A stretch of 64,000 nt of DNA from Senimuribacter sp049852125 (GCF_049852125.1 NZ_CP187532.1:2232001-2296000), one strand, 5' to 3'; numbered from the stretch's first letter, positions 49,993 to 58,512 are shown. The notes: generated from the letters alone by a model not told the origin. Program-made: numbers and translations.

Positions 49993-51093
49993 ATGCAAGT
50001 ACAATACGTTTGTTCCAAATGCGGCAAGCTGCAGCCGGTGACCCTGCGCGCGCCGAAATGCGACTGCGGCGGACTGTGGAAGCTGGACTTTCAGCCGCCG
50101 GCTTTTGACCTTGACCTGGTTGACAAAACACAGTGGAATCTATTTCGCTATCGAGCATTCATGCCGCTGGCGGACGACACCTGGAAGTCGGTTACCATGG
50201 GAGAAGGTATGACCCCCATCATAGATTTTGATGAAGACCTGATGCTGAAAATGGATTACTTCATGCCGACCCTTTCTTTTAAGGATCGCGGCGCGGCAGT
50301 GCTTGCAGCTCACTGCGCCAGCATTGGAGTTAAATCCGTCGTGCAGGATTCCAGCGGAAATGCAGGAAACAGTGTAGCTGCCTACTTTGGCAAAATCGGC
50401 ATCGACTGCGACATCTTTGTGCCGGAAGGTACTTCCCCGGGAAAAATTGACATGATACGCGCCCACGGAAGCCAGGTACACATCATCCCCGGCTCTCGGG
50501 ATCACTGTGCGGACGTATGCCGTGCGGAAGTCATAAAGGCAGGCAAATATTACGCCAACCACGTCTACAACCCTTTCTTCTATGAAGGAACCAAAACCTA
50601 CATCTATGAAGTATACGAACAACTGGGCAGAATTCCACAGCACATTTTCGTGCCGCTGGGCAACGGCACCCTGTTCCTCGGCGTCATCTTCGGGCTGGAA
50701 CATCTGCTGACCAGCGGTATCATCGACAGAATGCCGCAGATCATCGCCATCCAAAGCGAACGCTGCGCGCCTTTTGCGGCGGCGAAAGAAAACGGATATA
50801 AAGAACCTGCCCAGGTAGAAGTAAAGCCCACCCTTGCGGAAGGAATTGCCATCGGCAAACCGATGCGCGGCGCAGAAATTCTGGAAAAAATCTACGCATA
50901 TGACATAGAAATTGTAGAAATCCCTGAGGATTGGATTCTGCCTGCGAGAGCCGCTTTGGCAAAAAAAGGTATCTATTGCGAACATACCACCGCCGGAAAC
51001 TACGCCGCTTACCAGAAATACTGTCAGATCCACGGCAAAACGCCGGACAGCCTTATTACCATGTGCGGCGCCGGACTGAAATCTGATCACTGA
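49993..51093 (+). CDS. Threonine synthase-like PLP-dependent lyase
   Basis: 366-residue fold-type II PLP enzyme. The N-terminus has a zinc-ribbon-like Cys set (CSKCGKLQP and CDCGG), as found in some threonine synthases and diaminopropionate lyase-type proteins. The Schiff-base Lys is in PTLSFKDRGAAVLAAH (about residue 95), VVQDSSGNAGNSVAAYFG binds the phosphate, and VPLGNGTLFLG is the glycine-rich loop. Whether it makes threonine or deaminates an amino acid is not decidable; the RidA neighbour and the absence of homoserine genes favour a catabolic lyase (inference). Confidence 0.88.
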   Translation: MQVQYVCSKCGKLQPVTLRAPKCDCGGLWKLDFQPPAFDLDLVDKTQWNLFRYRAFMPLADDTWKSVTMGEGMTPIIDFDEDLMLKMDYFMPTLSFKDRGAAVLAAHCASIGVKSVVQDSSGNAGNSVAAYFGKIGIDCDIFVPEGTSPGKIDMIRAHGSQVHIIPGSRDHCADVCRAEVIKAGKYYANHVYNPFFYEGTKTYIYEVYEQLGRIPQHIFVPLGNGTLFLGVIFGLEHLLTSGIIDRMPQIIAIQSERCAPFAAAKENGYKEPAQVEVKPTLAEGIAIGKPMRGAEILEKIYAYDIEIVEIPEDWILPARAALAKKGIYCEHTTAGNYAAYQKYCQIHGKTPDSLITMCGAGLKSDH

Positions 51094-51137
51094 AGCGCAG
51101 ATCTGCTAATCTCATTTATATTTAGAAAGGATTTATC

Positions 51138-52007
51138 ATGAAACAGATTACCAAAGAACACATCGCTTTTACCTTCGACCCGGCGCTTCCGCCTGCCGAA
51201 AGCATCACATCCGGCGAAACGGTTTGTTTTGAAACCAAGGACTGCTACGACGAGCAAATCGACGTGGACGGCAAAGATTTTTCTCTGCTGGATATGGCGC
51301 GAAACAATCCTGTCACCGGTCCGCTGTACGTAGAAGACGCCGCGCCCGGCGATGTACTGAAGGTGGAAATCCTCGCCATCGAGCCAGCACAAGCCGGCGT
51401 CATGTGCGTACGCAAAGGTCTCGGCGTTTATCCGGTAAAAGGATGTCACTGTCGCCGTTTTCCCATTGAGGACGGCACAATCCTCTTTGATCAAGAAATC
51501 AAAATTCCGATTCGTCCCATGATCGGCGTCATCGGTACCTGCCCGAAAGAACCGCAGAGCACCCAGTCGCCAGGCGTCCATGGCGGCAATCTGGATATCA
51601 AAAATCTGGGCGCAGGCAGCATGATTTATCTGCCCGTTTTCGTGCCCGGCGCACTGCTTTCTTTGGGAGACTGCCATGCCGTACAGGGCGACGGCGAAAC
51701 TGCTATCTGCGGCATGGAAATCAGCGCCAGCGTCACAGTCAGAGTCTCTGTTTTAAAAGATGCAGGCAGTCTGCCGCTGCCGTTCATCGAAACAGAAGAC
51801 ACGATAATTACCACGGCTGCCGATGCATCTCTCGACATCGCATCAAAGAAAACCGCGCAGAACATGCATACCTATCTGCAGAAAGCTGCAAATCTGACCG
51901 ACGCGCAGGCAGCCATGCTCCTTTCGCTGGTCGGCAACCTTCGGATCAGTCAGGTTGTCAATCCGAAAAAAGGCTGCATCATGGAAGTGCCGAAGAAATA
52001 CCTATAA
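51138..52007 (+). CDS. Acetamidase/formamidase family protein
   Basis: 289 residues, cytosolic. Family features: MIGVIGTCPKEPQSTQSPGV followed by HGGNLDIKNLGAGSMIYLPV, the characteristic core, and GDCHAVQGDGETAICGMEIS. Members release ammonia from formamide, acetamide or other short amides. It follows the PLP enzyme by 44 bp on the same strand with AAAGGA before the ATG and ends at a strong terminator. With the nitrilase-like amidase on the other side of the promoter, it suggests that this locus handles amide nitrogen. Confidence 0.93.
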   Translation: MKQITKEHIAFTFDPALPPAESITSGETVCFETKDCYDEQIDVDGKDFSLLDMARNNPVTGPLYVEDAAPGDVLKVEILAIEPAQAGVMCVRKGLGVYPVKGCHCRRFPIEDGTILFDQEIKIPIRPMIGVIGTCPKEPQSTQSPGVHGGNLDIKNLGAGSMIYLPVFVPGALLSLGDCHAVQGDGETAICGMEISASVTVRVSVLKDAGSLPLPFIETEDTIITTAADASLDIASKKTAQNMHTYLQKAANLTDAQAAMLLSLVGNLRISQVVNPKKGCIMEVPKKYL

Positions 52008-52015
52008 TATCTGAT

Positions 52016-52058
52016 AAAAACAGCAGGAGACTGTCACAGCATAGTTTTCTGCTGTTTT
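52016..52058. terminator. Terminator between formamidase and DUF3343 genes
   Basis: Stem AAAACAGCAG / CTGCTGTTTT with flanking A and T runs, between convergent genes. Confidence 0.8.
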
Positions 52059-52079
52059 CAATCTCCTGTCAACTAATAA

Positions 52080-52337
52080 TTATATTCTTCTATAGTTTTT
52101 TGTTCCGTTCGCGCGGCTGATTTCATACATGCCTTTCACTGCGATCTGCCTTTCGTCCAGCACCCTTCGCACCCGCTCTATGGAGTCGATTCTCAAATAA
52201 ACGCCTGTGCTGCAGGAATGGGCCACCTGCGGCGGCAACCTGCGTAATGTGGAATGCAGCCCATATTCTTCCAATACGTCTCTGGCATACGCCGCCTTAT
52301 AGAAGGATGAAAACGACAGAATATATTCTTTTTCCAT
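52080..52337 (-). CDS. DUF3343 family protein
   Basis: 85 residues, resembling the DUF3343 (putative Se/S carrier-like) domain: YILSFSSFYKAAYARDVLEE at the start, then LPPQVAHSCSTGVYLRID with a Cys in the usual place. Such small proteins occur alone or next to selenium metabolism genes; no such genes lie in this window. The ATG has no strong site but follows the family N-terminus. It lies 17 bp after the D-alanyl-D-alanine carboxypeptidase gene on the same strand. Assignment is by pattern only. Confidence 0.7.
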   Translation of the reverse strand: MEKEYILSFSSFYKAAYARDVLEEYGLHSTLRRLPPQVAHSCSTGVYLRIDSIERVRRVLDERQIAVKGMYEISRANGTKNYRRI

Positions 52338-52354
52338 GGTAGTTCCCCCTAATC

Positions 52355-53605
52355 TTAAAATAAATTCTTTATCTTTCGTATGTAGTAGGTGAAGAAAGAG
52401 GCTTTATCAATATTTCTATCAGCCACCAGATCGCAAGATCCCAGCTTTTCGTCGCCGCAATAAATATCCAATGTGCCTATTTTGTCACCTTTCTTTAGGG
52501 GAAGTTTCAAATTCTTAGGGATATTAGCCTTATAGGAAGTCTCTTTTTCCTGCCCTTTCTTGACGAAAGCAGTAGCCTTTTCTCCGGTAACAGCATGCAG
52601 AATATATGGCTCGCCCTTATCAACGGTAATCTTTTTCACCCGTTGTCCTTCCTCTGCAAGGGTTACAGATGCATAATTAGCATATCCATAGTTCAGCAGC
52701 TTTGCTACCTCGGCATTACGAATCGGCGAAGTCTTTGCGCCCAGAACAACGGCGATCAAAGTAGTTCCGTCTCGCTCTGCCGATGCTGACAGGCAATATC
52801 CTGCTTCTTGGGTAAAACCGGTCTTAATACCATTTGCTCCCGGATACTGCTTTATCAGCTTATTCGTATTGGTGAGGCCGAAATCCTTCTCTTTGCCCGG
52901 CAGTCCTACCTTAATCGTCGTCTGCCAGGTATTAAACCATTTCTGCGTTTCCTTGTGTTTCAAGAGAAGTCTCGACATCACTGCTATATCATATGCGCTT
53001 GTGTAATGATCTGTTACTGGTAATCCGTTGGTGTTGACAAAGTGTGTGTCACGCATGCCTAATTCCTGTGCGCGTTTATTCATTTTTTCCACAAAAACTT
53101 CTTCACTGCCTGCAATATATTCTGCAGTAGCCACACAGCCATCATTAGCGCTGACGATAGCAATCCCCTGCAGCAATTCCTCCAAAGTATGCGTTTCTCC
53201 GACTTCCATATACATTTGGCTTCCGCCCATAGAAGCGGCTCTCTCAGAGATCGTCACTTGGTCGGTTAGCTTCACCTTCCCATCTTCTATTGCTTCCATC
53301 GCAAGAAGCATGGTCATTACTTTAGTAACTGAGGCGGGAGGAAGCTCTTTATGCGCATTTTGTTGGAAAATGACCTTGCCGGTATCTGCATCTATGAGAA
53401 CTGCTGCCTTAACATCTAATTTCAGGTTAGCATTCTTCTCGTCTTCTGAAGGAGCGCCTGCAGCAGTCAGCGTATCAGATACAGTTTCCAGCACCACCGG
53501 CTCCTGCGGATTTGAAAAATGCTTCACGCCCATAATACCGCCGCCTACGCAGATAGCCAAAGCGCATACCATGCATAGCGCTCTTTTTCGATTCTTTCTC
53601 ATCAT
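52355..53605 (-). CDS. dacF: D-alanyl-D-alanine carboxypeptidase (PBP5/DacF type, S11)
   Basis: 416 residues from ATG 53605; the track extends to 53689 but GAGAGGTG lies just upstream of this ATG. A membrane-anchor/signal segment (about 6-25: ALCMVCALAICVGGGIMGV) is followed by the serine-peptidase core with all three motifs: PASVTKVM (SxxK), IVSANDGC (SxN) and GIKTGFT (KTG). A C-terminal beta domain (about 320-400) follows. The enzyme trims pentapeptide stems of peptidoglycan outside the membrane. Its mRNA leader contains a perfect hairpin covering the ribosome site. Confidence 0.94.
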   Translation of the reverse strand: MMRKNRKRALCMVCALAICVGGGIMGVKHFSNPQEPVVLETVSDTLTAAGAPSEDEKNANLKLDVKAAVLIDADTGKVIFQQNAHKELPPASVTKVMTMLLAMEAIEDGKVKLTDQVTISERAASMGGSQMYMEVGETHTLEELLQGIAIVSANDGCVATAEYIAGSEEVFVEKMNKRAQELGMRDTHFVNTNGLPVTDHYTSAYDIAVMSRLLLKHKETQKWFNTWQTTIKVGLPGKEKDFGLTNTNKLIKQYPGANGIKTGFTQEAGYCLSASAERDGTTLIAVVLGAKTSPIRNAEVAKLLNYGYANYASVTLAEEGQRVKKITVDKGEPYILHAVTGEKATAFVKKGQEKETSYKANIPKNLKLPLKKGDKIGTLDIYCGDEKLGSCDLVADRNIDKASFFTYYIRKIKNLF

Positions 53606-53612
53606 AAAAACA

Positions 53613-53643
53613 CCTCTCTCATTGGTGTAATATATGAGAGAGG
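53613..53643 (-). promoter_or_regulatory. Perfect 10-bp hairpin masking the dacF ribosome site
   Basis: Arms CCTCTCTCAT at 53613-53622 and ATGAGAGAGG at 53634-53643, with an 11-base loop. In the minus-strand mRNA the second arm is GAGAGAGG, the Shine-Dalgarno of dacF (ATG 53605). Pairing would hide it. Further upstream, about 53650-53720, other short stems can be drawn (for example GACTT-CAGT / ACTG-AAGTC). Confidence 0.65.
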
Positions 53644-53789
53644 CGTATGGGATATGACATAGGCTTATTGACTTACAGCCAGTTTTCACTGCAAAGTCTC
53701 TGTCTTCCGGACACCCTTTTTCTATATTATAGATGTTATAACTGTTAGAATCTTAAACATGATTATCGATCATATTGTATATCTTATTT

Positions 53790-53967
53790 TCAGTTACAAA
53801 ACGGATTTTCTCCACCCGCAATATATTTTTTGCTCACTAAATAGAGGTTTCTGGCACGTGGGAAGTACCGATATCATCATAAGGCTGCAAAATCGCTAGG
53901 TGCGGATTTCCGAGAAGATCTTCCTTGCGATCAAAATCATACAACCCACCGGAGCATCTCCCTCATG
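53790..53967 (-). pseudogene. Decayed C-terminal fragment of a D-lactate dehydrogenase
   Basis: The minus-strand translation gives LYDFDRKEDLLGNPHLAIL, then SHV, a stop and a frame break, then VSKKYIAGGENPF and a stop at 53790. These match the intact enzyme at 55265-56248 (LYYFDRMGEPLGNPRLAIL, SHM, GAKKYIEGAENPF). Beyond 53967 the similarity ends abruptly next to the CRISPR trailer. The 5' two thirds of the gene are missing. It supports a duplication of the ldhD-array block. Confidence 0.85.
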
Positions 53968-53996
53968 AAAAGTTACAGCAACGAGAACCCAGACGC
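53968..53996. other. Array-1 trailer, related to the array-2 trailer
   Basis: The last bases before array 1 contain GCAACGAGAACCCAGACGC. The bases before array 2 (about 56496-56519) contain GTAACGATAACCCTGGCGC. The trailer ends are homologous although the repeat stems differ. Confidence 0.7.
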
Positions 53997-55046
53997 ATTT
54001 CAATCCACACACTCCTTACGGAGTGTGACAGCTTTCAGACCGTTGGAGCCAGTCTTAGAGCATCATTTCAATCCACACACTCCTTGCGGAGTGTGACTTC
54101 TGCGGCTCAGGCTCAACGTCAAATGGATTTTATTTCAATCCACACACTCCTTACGGAGTGTGACTCTTCAACATTAGTCTGTTTACCAGTCTTTTTAGAA
54201 TTTCAATCCACACACTCCTTACGGAGTGTGACTTTCACAAGCTTTTAGAGCTGAGAGGAAACAAAAAAATTTCAATCCACACACTCCTTACGGAGTGTGA
54301 CTTATAGTAGGAACAAAAAAGTCCTGCGAAGTTTGGATTTCAATCCACACACTCCTTACGGAGTGTGACTCAACATACTTCAAATCCTCGGCAAGATTCT
54401 TACATTTCAATCCACACACTCCTTACGGAGTGTGACGATTTAGAGCAAGGCGCAGTTGCTTAAGCCTTTTTATTTCAATCCACACACTCCTTACGGAGTG
54501 TGACCGCTCTCCCGTGAAGCCTGCAAACCCACTGGTATATTTCAATCCACACACTCCTTACGGAGTGTGACATAATAATATGTGTTAATATAATATTGTC
54601 AGGAGATTTCAATCCACACACTCCTTACGGAGTGTGACAATATTGTCCGCAAGCTTTGATATGTTTATAACAATTTCAATCCACACACTCCTTACGGAGT
54701 GTGACATAACTTCACCGCCTATCTTGAAAAATCAGGCGTATTTCAATCCACACACTCCTTACGGAGTGTGACCTCAAGCTTGCTGAGCTGGGTGCAAACA
54801 TTGAGATATTTCAATCCACACACTCCTTACGGAGTGTGACCTGGGATACTTGCGCGTATACTGCTCGATATATTATATTTCAATCCACACACTCCTTACG
54901 GAGTGTGACGCTCAAGCTTGCTGAGCTGGGTGCAAACATTGAGATATTTCAATCCACACACTCCTTACGGAGTGTGACCATATGCTATGATAGTTAATGA
55001 GTGGTTCCGTGATATTTCAATCCACACACTCCTTACGGAGTGTGAC
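53997..55046 (-). CRISPR. CRISPR array 1: 16 repeats of 33 bp, 15 spacers of 34-36 bp
   Basis: Repeats start at 53997, 54065, 54132, 54200, 54269, 54337, 54404, 54472, 54539, 54606, 54673, 54740, 54808, 54877, 54946 and 55014. The plus-strand repeat begins ATTTCAATCCAC, has the stem ACACTCC-TTAC-GGAGTGT and ends GAC. Only repeat 2 differs (TTGC in the loop). By comparison with type I-C repeats, transcription is on the minus strand (GTC...GAAAT), so the leader is on the right (55047-55207) and the newest spacers are rightmost. Spacers 12 and 14 derive from the same protospacer. No cas genes of its own are adjacent; the I-C cas set lies beyond array 2. Confidence 0.98.
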
Positions 55047-55207
55047 TGCGAAATTATAGTATTTTCCTATAACTCTTACCATAATTTCGCACTATTTTTA
55101 TTTTATCTACAGTAAAATTCATTCAAGGCATCATTTTATGCCACGCAAAGGGTCTAAATCCAGGTGCGAAACTCCCGGGAAAATCATGTTCGCTTCCCTC
55201 TCGCACC
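55047..55207 (-). promoter_or_regulatory. Leader of CRISPR array 1
   Basis: Next to the first repeat there is a perfect 11-bp inverted repeat (TGCGAAATTAT 55047-55057, ATAATTTCGCA 55081-55091). Farther out is a 45-bp conserved block at 55163-55207 bounded by GGTGCGAA and TCGCACC and containing CATGTTCGCTTCCCTCT. The same block at nearly the same distance (about 117 bp) occurs in the leader of array 2 (58464-58508). Confidence 0.8.
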
Positions 55208-55264
55208 GATATAAATGCACCCGTTTCCAAAAAATTTTTAGAACACGCAAGAGATATTTCGCAA

Positions 55265-56248
55265 TTATACCACAGCGAATGGATTTTCCGCGCCTTCAAT
55301 ATACTTCTTTGCTCCAAGAATAGAATTTTCCGCCATATTTGCCACTGCTTCATCCGTATAAAACGCCATGTGCGATGTCACGATGACGTTTGCATAAGAC
55401 CGCAATATCGCCAAACGCGGATTGCCAAGTGGCTCTCCCATGCGATCAAAGTAATACAGTCCGCTTTCATGCTCCACTACATCCAAGCAAGCAAAACCTA
55501 CCTTTTGTGACTCAATCGCCTCAATGAGTGCATCACTGTCAATTAAAGCGCCCCTGGCGCAATTTACAATGCCGACGCCAGGCTTCATCCTTTTCAAAGC
55601 CGCCCCGTCAATCATATGATAGCTTTCCTCCGTTGCCGGCGCATGCAGCGTAATAATATCCGACTCCTCAAACAATCGCTCCCGTTCGACATATTCACAT
55701 AAACCCTTGAGTGAATCTTTTTGATACATGTCATATGCCAAAATTCTGCATCCAAATCCCGACAAATTTCGAATCACGGTTTCTCCAATCCGTCCAGTTC
55801 CAACCACACCCACAGTGCAGCTCGGCAATTCCCGCGCCAGCTTTCCCCGAAGCGTAAAATCCTGAACATCGCCCCGCATCATAATGTGTTTCATTTTGCG
55901 AAGTCCCATGAGAATCATCATAATAGTATAATCCGCTACACTTGCCGGAGAATAGGTGACATTTGTTACGCCCATACCGAGGGATTTTGCATATTTCCAA
56001 TCAATATGGTCATATCCAATCGTTCTGGTGGAAATGCACTTAACGCCCAGTGCATAAAATCTGTCGATCATTTCTCTGCTGATTACCGTTGTGATGATAT
56101 CCACGGCATCATATCCCGCTGCCAAATCTGTATTTTCCAGACACGGCGTTTCGGCAGTATAGCCATACTCCACACCATACTTTTTACAAAATGTGTCGAA
56201 AAAAGGCTTCTCGTCAAAATCTCTCATACTATATACAAATAATCTCAT
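55265..56248 (-). CDS. D-lactate dehydrogenase / D-2-hydroxyacid dehydrogenase
   Basis: 327 residues. NAD-dependent reduction of 2-keto acids to D-2-hydroxy acids. The NAD fold is GVVGTGRIGETVIRNL (about residues 147-162), the catalytic Arg is in VNCARGALID, Glu in VVEHESG and the His in TSHMAFYT. The similarity is to D-LDH/VanH and to 2-hydroxyisocaproate dehydrogenases of amino-acid fermenters, so pyruvate or a branched 2-keto acid could be the substrate. It sits between two CRISPR arrays, and an eroded copy of its 3' end lies on the far side of array 1. AAAGGAGA precedes the ATG. Confidence 0.92.
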   Translation of the reverse strand: MRLFVYSMRDFDEKPFFDTFCKKYGVEYGYTAETPCLENTDLAAGYDAVDIITTVISREMIDRFYALGVKCISTRTIGYDHIDWKYAKSLGMGVTNVTYSPASVADYTIMMILMGLRKMKHIMMRGDVQDFTLRGKLARELPSCTVGVVGTGRIGETVIRNLSGFGCRILAYDMYQKDSLKGLCEYVERERLFEESDIITLHAPATEESYHMIDGAALKRMKPGVGIVNCARGALIDSDALIEAIESQKVGFACLDVVEHESGLYYFDRMGEPLGNPRLAILRSYANVIVTSHMAFYTDEAVANMAENSILGAKKYIEGAENPFAVV

Positions 56249-56436
56249 ACCTGCATTTCTCCTTTACTTACATTTATCATAACACAAATAAAGAAAAATG
56301 AACAGCACCCCAGAGTGATTATTAAAACCCATCATTAAAAATTAGCTCGTCCCTTTTTCGTCATATCTCAAAATACAATTATTATAGATTCAGCCTATAA
56401 ATCTTATCCCGTTTTCTAGGCAGCAAACTAACGATT

Positions 56437-56473
56437 AGGCTAGACAAAAGCATGTTCGCTATATGCCTAGCCT
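56437..56473. other. Inverted repeat AGGCTAG / CTAGCCT before array 2
   Basis: Perfect 7-bp arms around a 23-base loop in the 271-bp gap between ldhD and array 2. It lies downstream of the array transcript (minus strand) and may act as a weak terminator. The loop contains CATGTTCGCT, a word also present in the array-1 leader block. The rest of the gap is AT-rich with nothing else recognisable. Confidence 0.4.
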
Positions 56474-56519
56474 TGTAAAATAGAAGCATAGAGGGCTACG
56501 GTAACGATAACCCTGGCGC

Positions 56520-58348
56520 ATTTAAATCCACGCGCCCGCGAGGGGCGCGACAGGTGGAAAGATTCGGTGTTTTTCGTCGATCTCAGATTTCAATCCACGC
56601 GCCCGCGAGGGGCGCGACCTGTTGTCGTCATACCAAAGCGCGCTTCCATTACTATTTCAATCCACGCGCCCGCAAGAGGCGCGACGACAGCGACCTCCTT
56701 ATTGTGCTCAAGCACATCGATTTCAATCCACGCGCCCGCGAGGGGCGCGACAGCTGGGGTGTTCCGTTATGGATTTCTTCGCTGACATTTCAATCCACGC
56801 GCCCGCGAGGGGCGCGACGCATGGAGTGCGGATATTACGATCCTTCCCCGATGGATTTCAATCCACGCGCCCGCGAGGGGCGCGACTATGCTCGTCTTTT
56901 GGTATATTCCCGATAATTCGATTTCAATCCACGCGCCCGCGAGGGGCGCGACAATATCGTCAAAGAAGAAATCGGATGATAAAGAAAATTTCAATCCACG
57001 CGCCCGCGAGGGGCGCGACAGAAAAGTCCGCCACAACAAATTTATACCCCTCTATTTCAATCCACGCGCCCGCGAGGGGCGCGACGGCAAGCGCTGCCAG
57101 AATCCGGGCTTTATCATGCTATTTCAATCCACGCGCCCGCGAGGGGCGCGACACCTTGCTCAAAATGCGGAAATTACGAATACAGAATTTCAATCCACGC
57201 GCCCGCGAGGGGCGCGACGCGATAAAACTGGTTATAACTGAGTTAGCGGAAAATTTCAATCCACGCGCCCGCGAGGGGCGCGACGCTCAGTGATGCAGCG
57301 GCAAGGTTTGAGCTGCTGAAATTTCAATCCACGCGCCCGCGAGGGGCGCGACTTTGCGAGCAAGCCTGAAGTAGATCCAGCGGCACTATTTCAATCCACG
57401 CGCCCGCGAGGGGCGCGACTAATCTGGCAAACAAAACACCTTTTGAAGGAGGGATTTCAATCCACGCGCCCGCGAGGGGCGCGACCCGCACAATGTGCGG
57501 TAAGTCAATAGTTTTTCTCATTTCAATCCACGCGCCCGCGAGGGGCGCGACCCGCACAATGTGCGGTAAGTCAATAGTTTTTCTCATTTCAATCCACGCG
57601 CCCGCGAGGGGCGCGACTGATATTATTTACGAGGAGTAATATGAGTAATATATTTCAATCCACGCGCCCGCGAGGGGCGCGACAAATATGACACGCAGCA
57701 TAATCTTAACACAAGACATTTCAATCCACGCGCCCGCGAGGGGCGCGACTTTCCTACTGCTCAATCTACAACTAGTTTGTATGCTATTTCAATCCACGCG
57801 CCCGCGAGGGGCGCGACGGCAGATGCTCCTTGCGGAAATCAATGAGGTAAAATTTCAATCCACGCGCCCGCGAGGGGCGCGACCATCGACGAAGTGCCCA
57901 TTACATATGACAGCCTCATTTCAATCCACGCGCCCGCGAGGGGCGCGACTATACCGCGCGCTATATTATGAAAAAGCAGTATGATTTCAATCCACGCGCC
58001 CGCGAGGGGCGCGACCTGATCCGCACGGCGTTTATTCCATCGGAAGGCAATTTCAATCCACGCGCCCGCGAGGGGCGCGACCTTATTTTTTGGAGGTTAT
58101 TATGAGACAGAGTATATTTCAATCCACGCGCCCGCGAGGGGCGCGACCTTTTCTCTCAGGATTTCGATCGTTGGAGATTCTATTTCAATCCACGCGCCCG
58201 CGAGGGGCGCGACCCGCTGGCAGACGCCCTAAATTGGGCAGGCGTGAGCATTTCAATCCACGCGCCCGCGAGGGGCGCGACGGTCTGATGTTGATACTGA
58301 GGTTTTTGGTTATCAAATTTCAATCCACGCGCCCGCGAGGGGCGCGAC
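56520..58348 (-). CRISPR. CRISPR array 2 (type I-C): 28 repeats of 32 bp, 27 spacers of 34-36 bp
   Basis: Repeats start at 56520, 56587, 56654, 56720, 56787, 56855, 56921, 56988, 57054, 57121, 57187, 57253, 57321, 57388, 57454, 57520, 57586, 57652, 57718, 57786, 57852, 57918, 57984, 58050, 58116, 58182, 58250 and 58317. The plus-strand repeat begins ATTTCAATCCAC, has the stem GCGCCC-GCGA-GGGGCGC and ends GAC. Repeat 1 (ATTTAAATCC) and repeat 3 are degenerate, which marks the left end as the old, trailer end. The leader lies at 58349-58512, next to cas2. Spacers at 57486-57519 and 57552-57585 are identical. Confidence 0.99.
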
Positions 58349-58512
58349 TGCAAATAAACGAAACTTCACCGATGAAATTACCATTTATTTGTATATTCTT
58401 TGTAATTTCCAGAAGCACCCTTACAACTACTTCCAGAAAAGTAACAATTATGTCAAGATTTTCGGTGCGAAAGAGCCGGCAATTTCATGTTTGCTTCCCT
58501 TTCGCACCTGGG
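58349..58512 (-). promoter_or_regulatory. Leader of CRISPR array 2
   Basis: Between the first repeat and the cas2 stop. CAAATAAA (58351-58358) and TTTATTTG (58384-58391) form a stem next to the array, and the 45-bp block at 58464-58508, bounded by GGTGCGAAAG and CTTTCGCACC, is shared with the array-1 leader. Confidence 0.8.

Noticed and set aside
53925..54248. ORF with repeated residue blocks
   Set aside because: It is a read-through of CRISPR array 1; the repeated peptide is the translated repeat.
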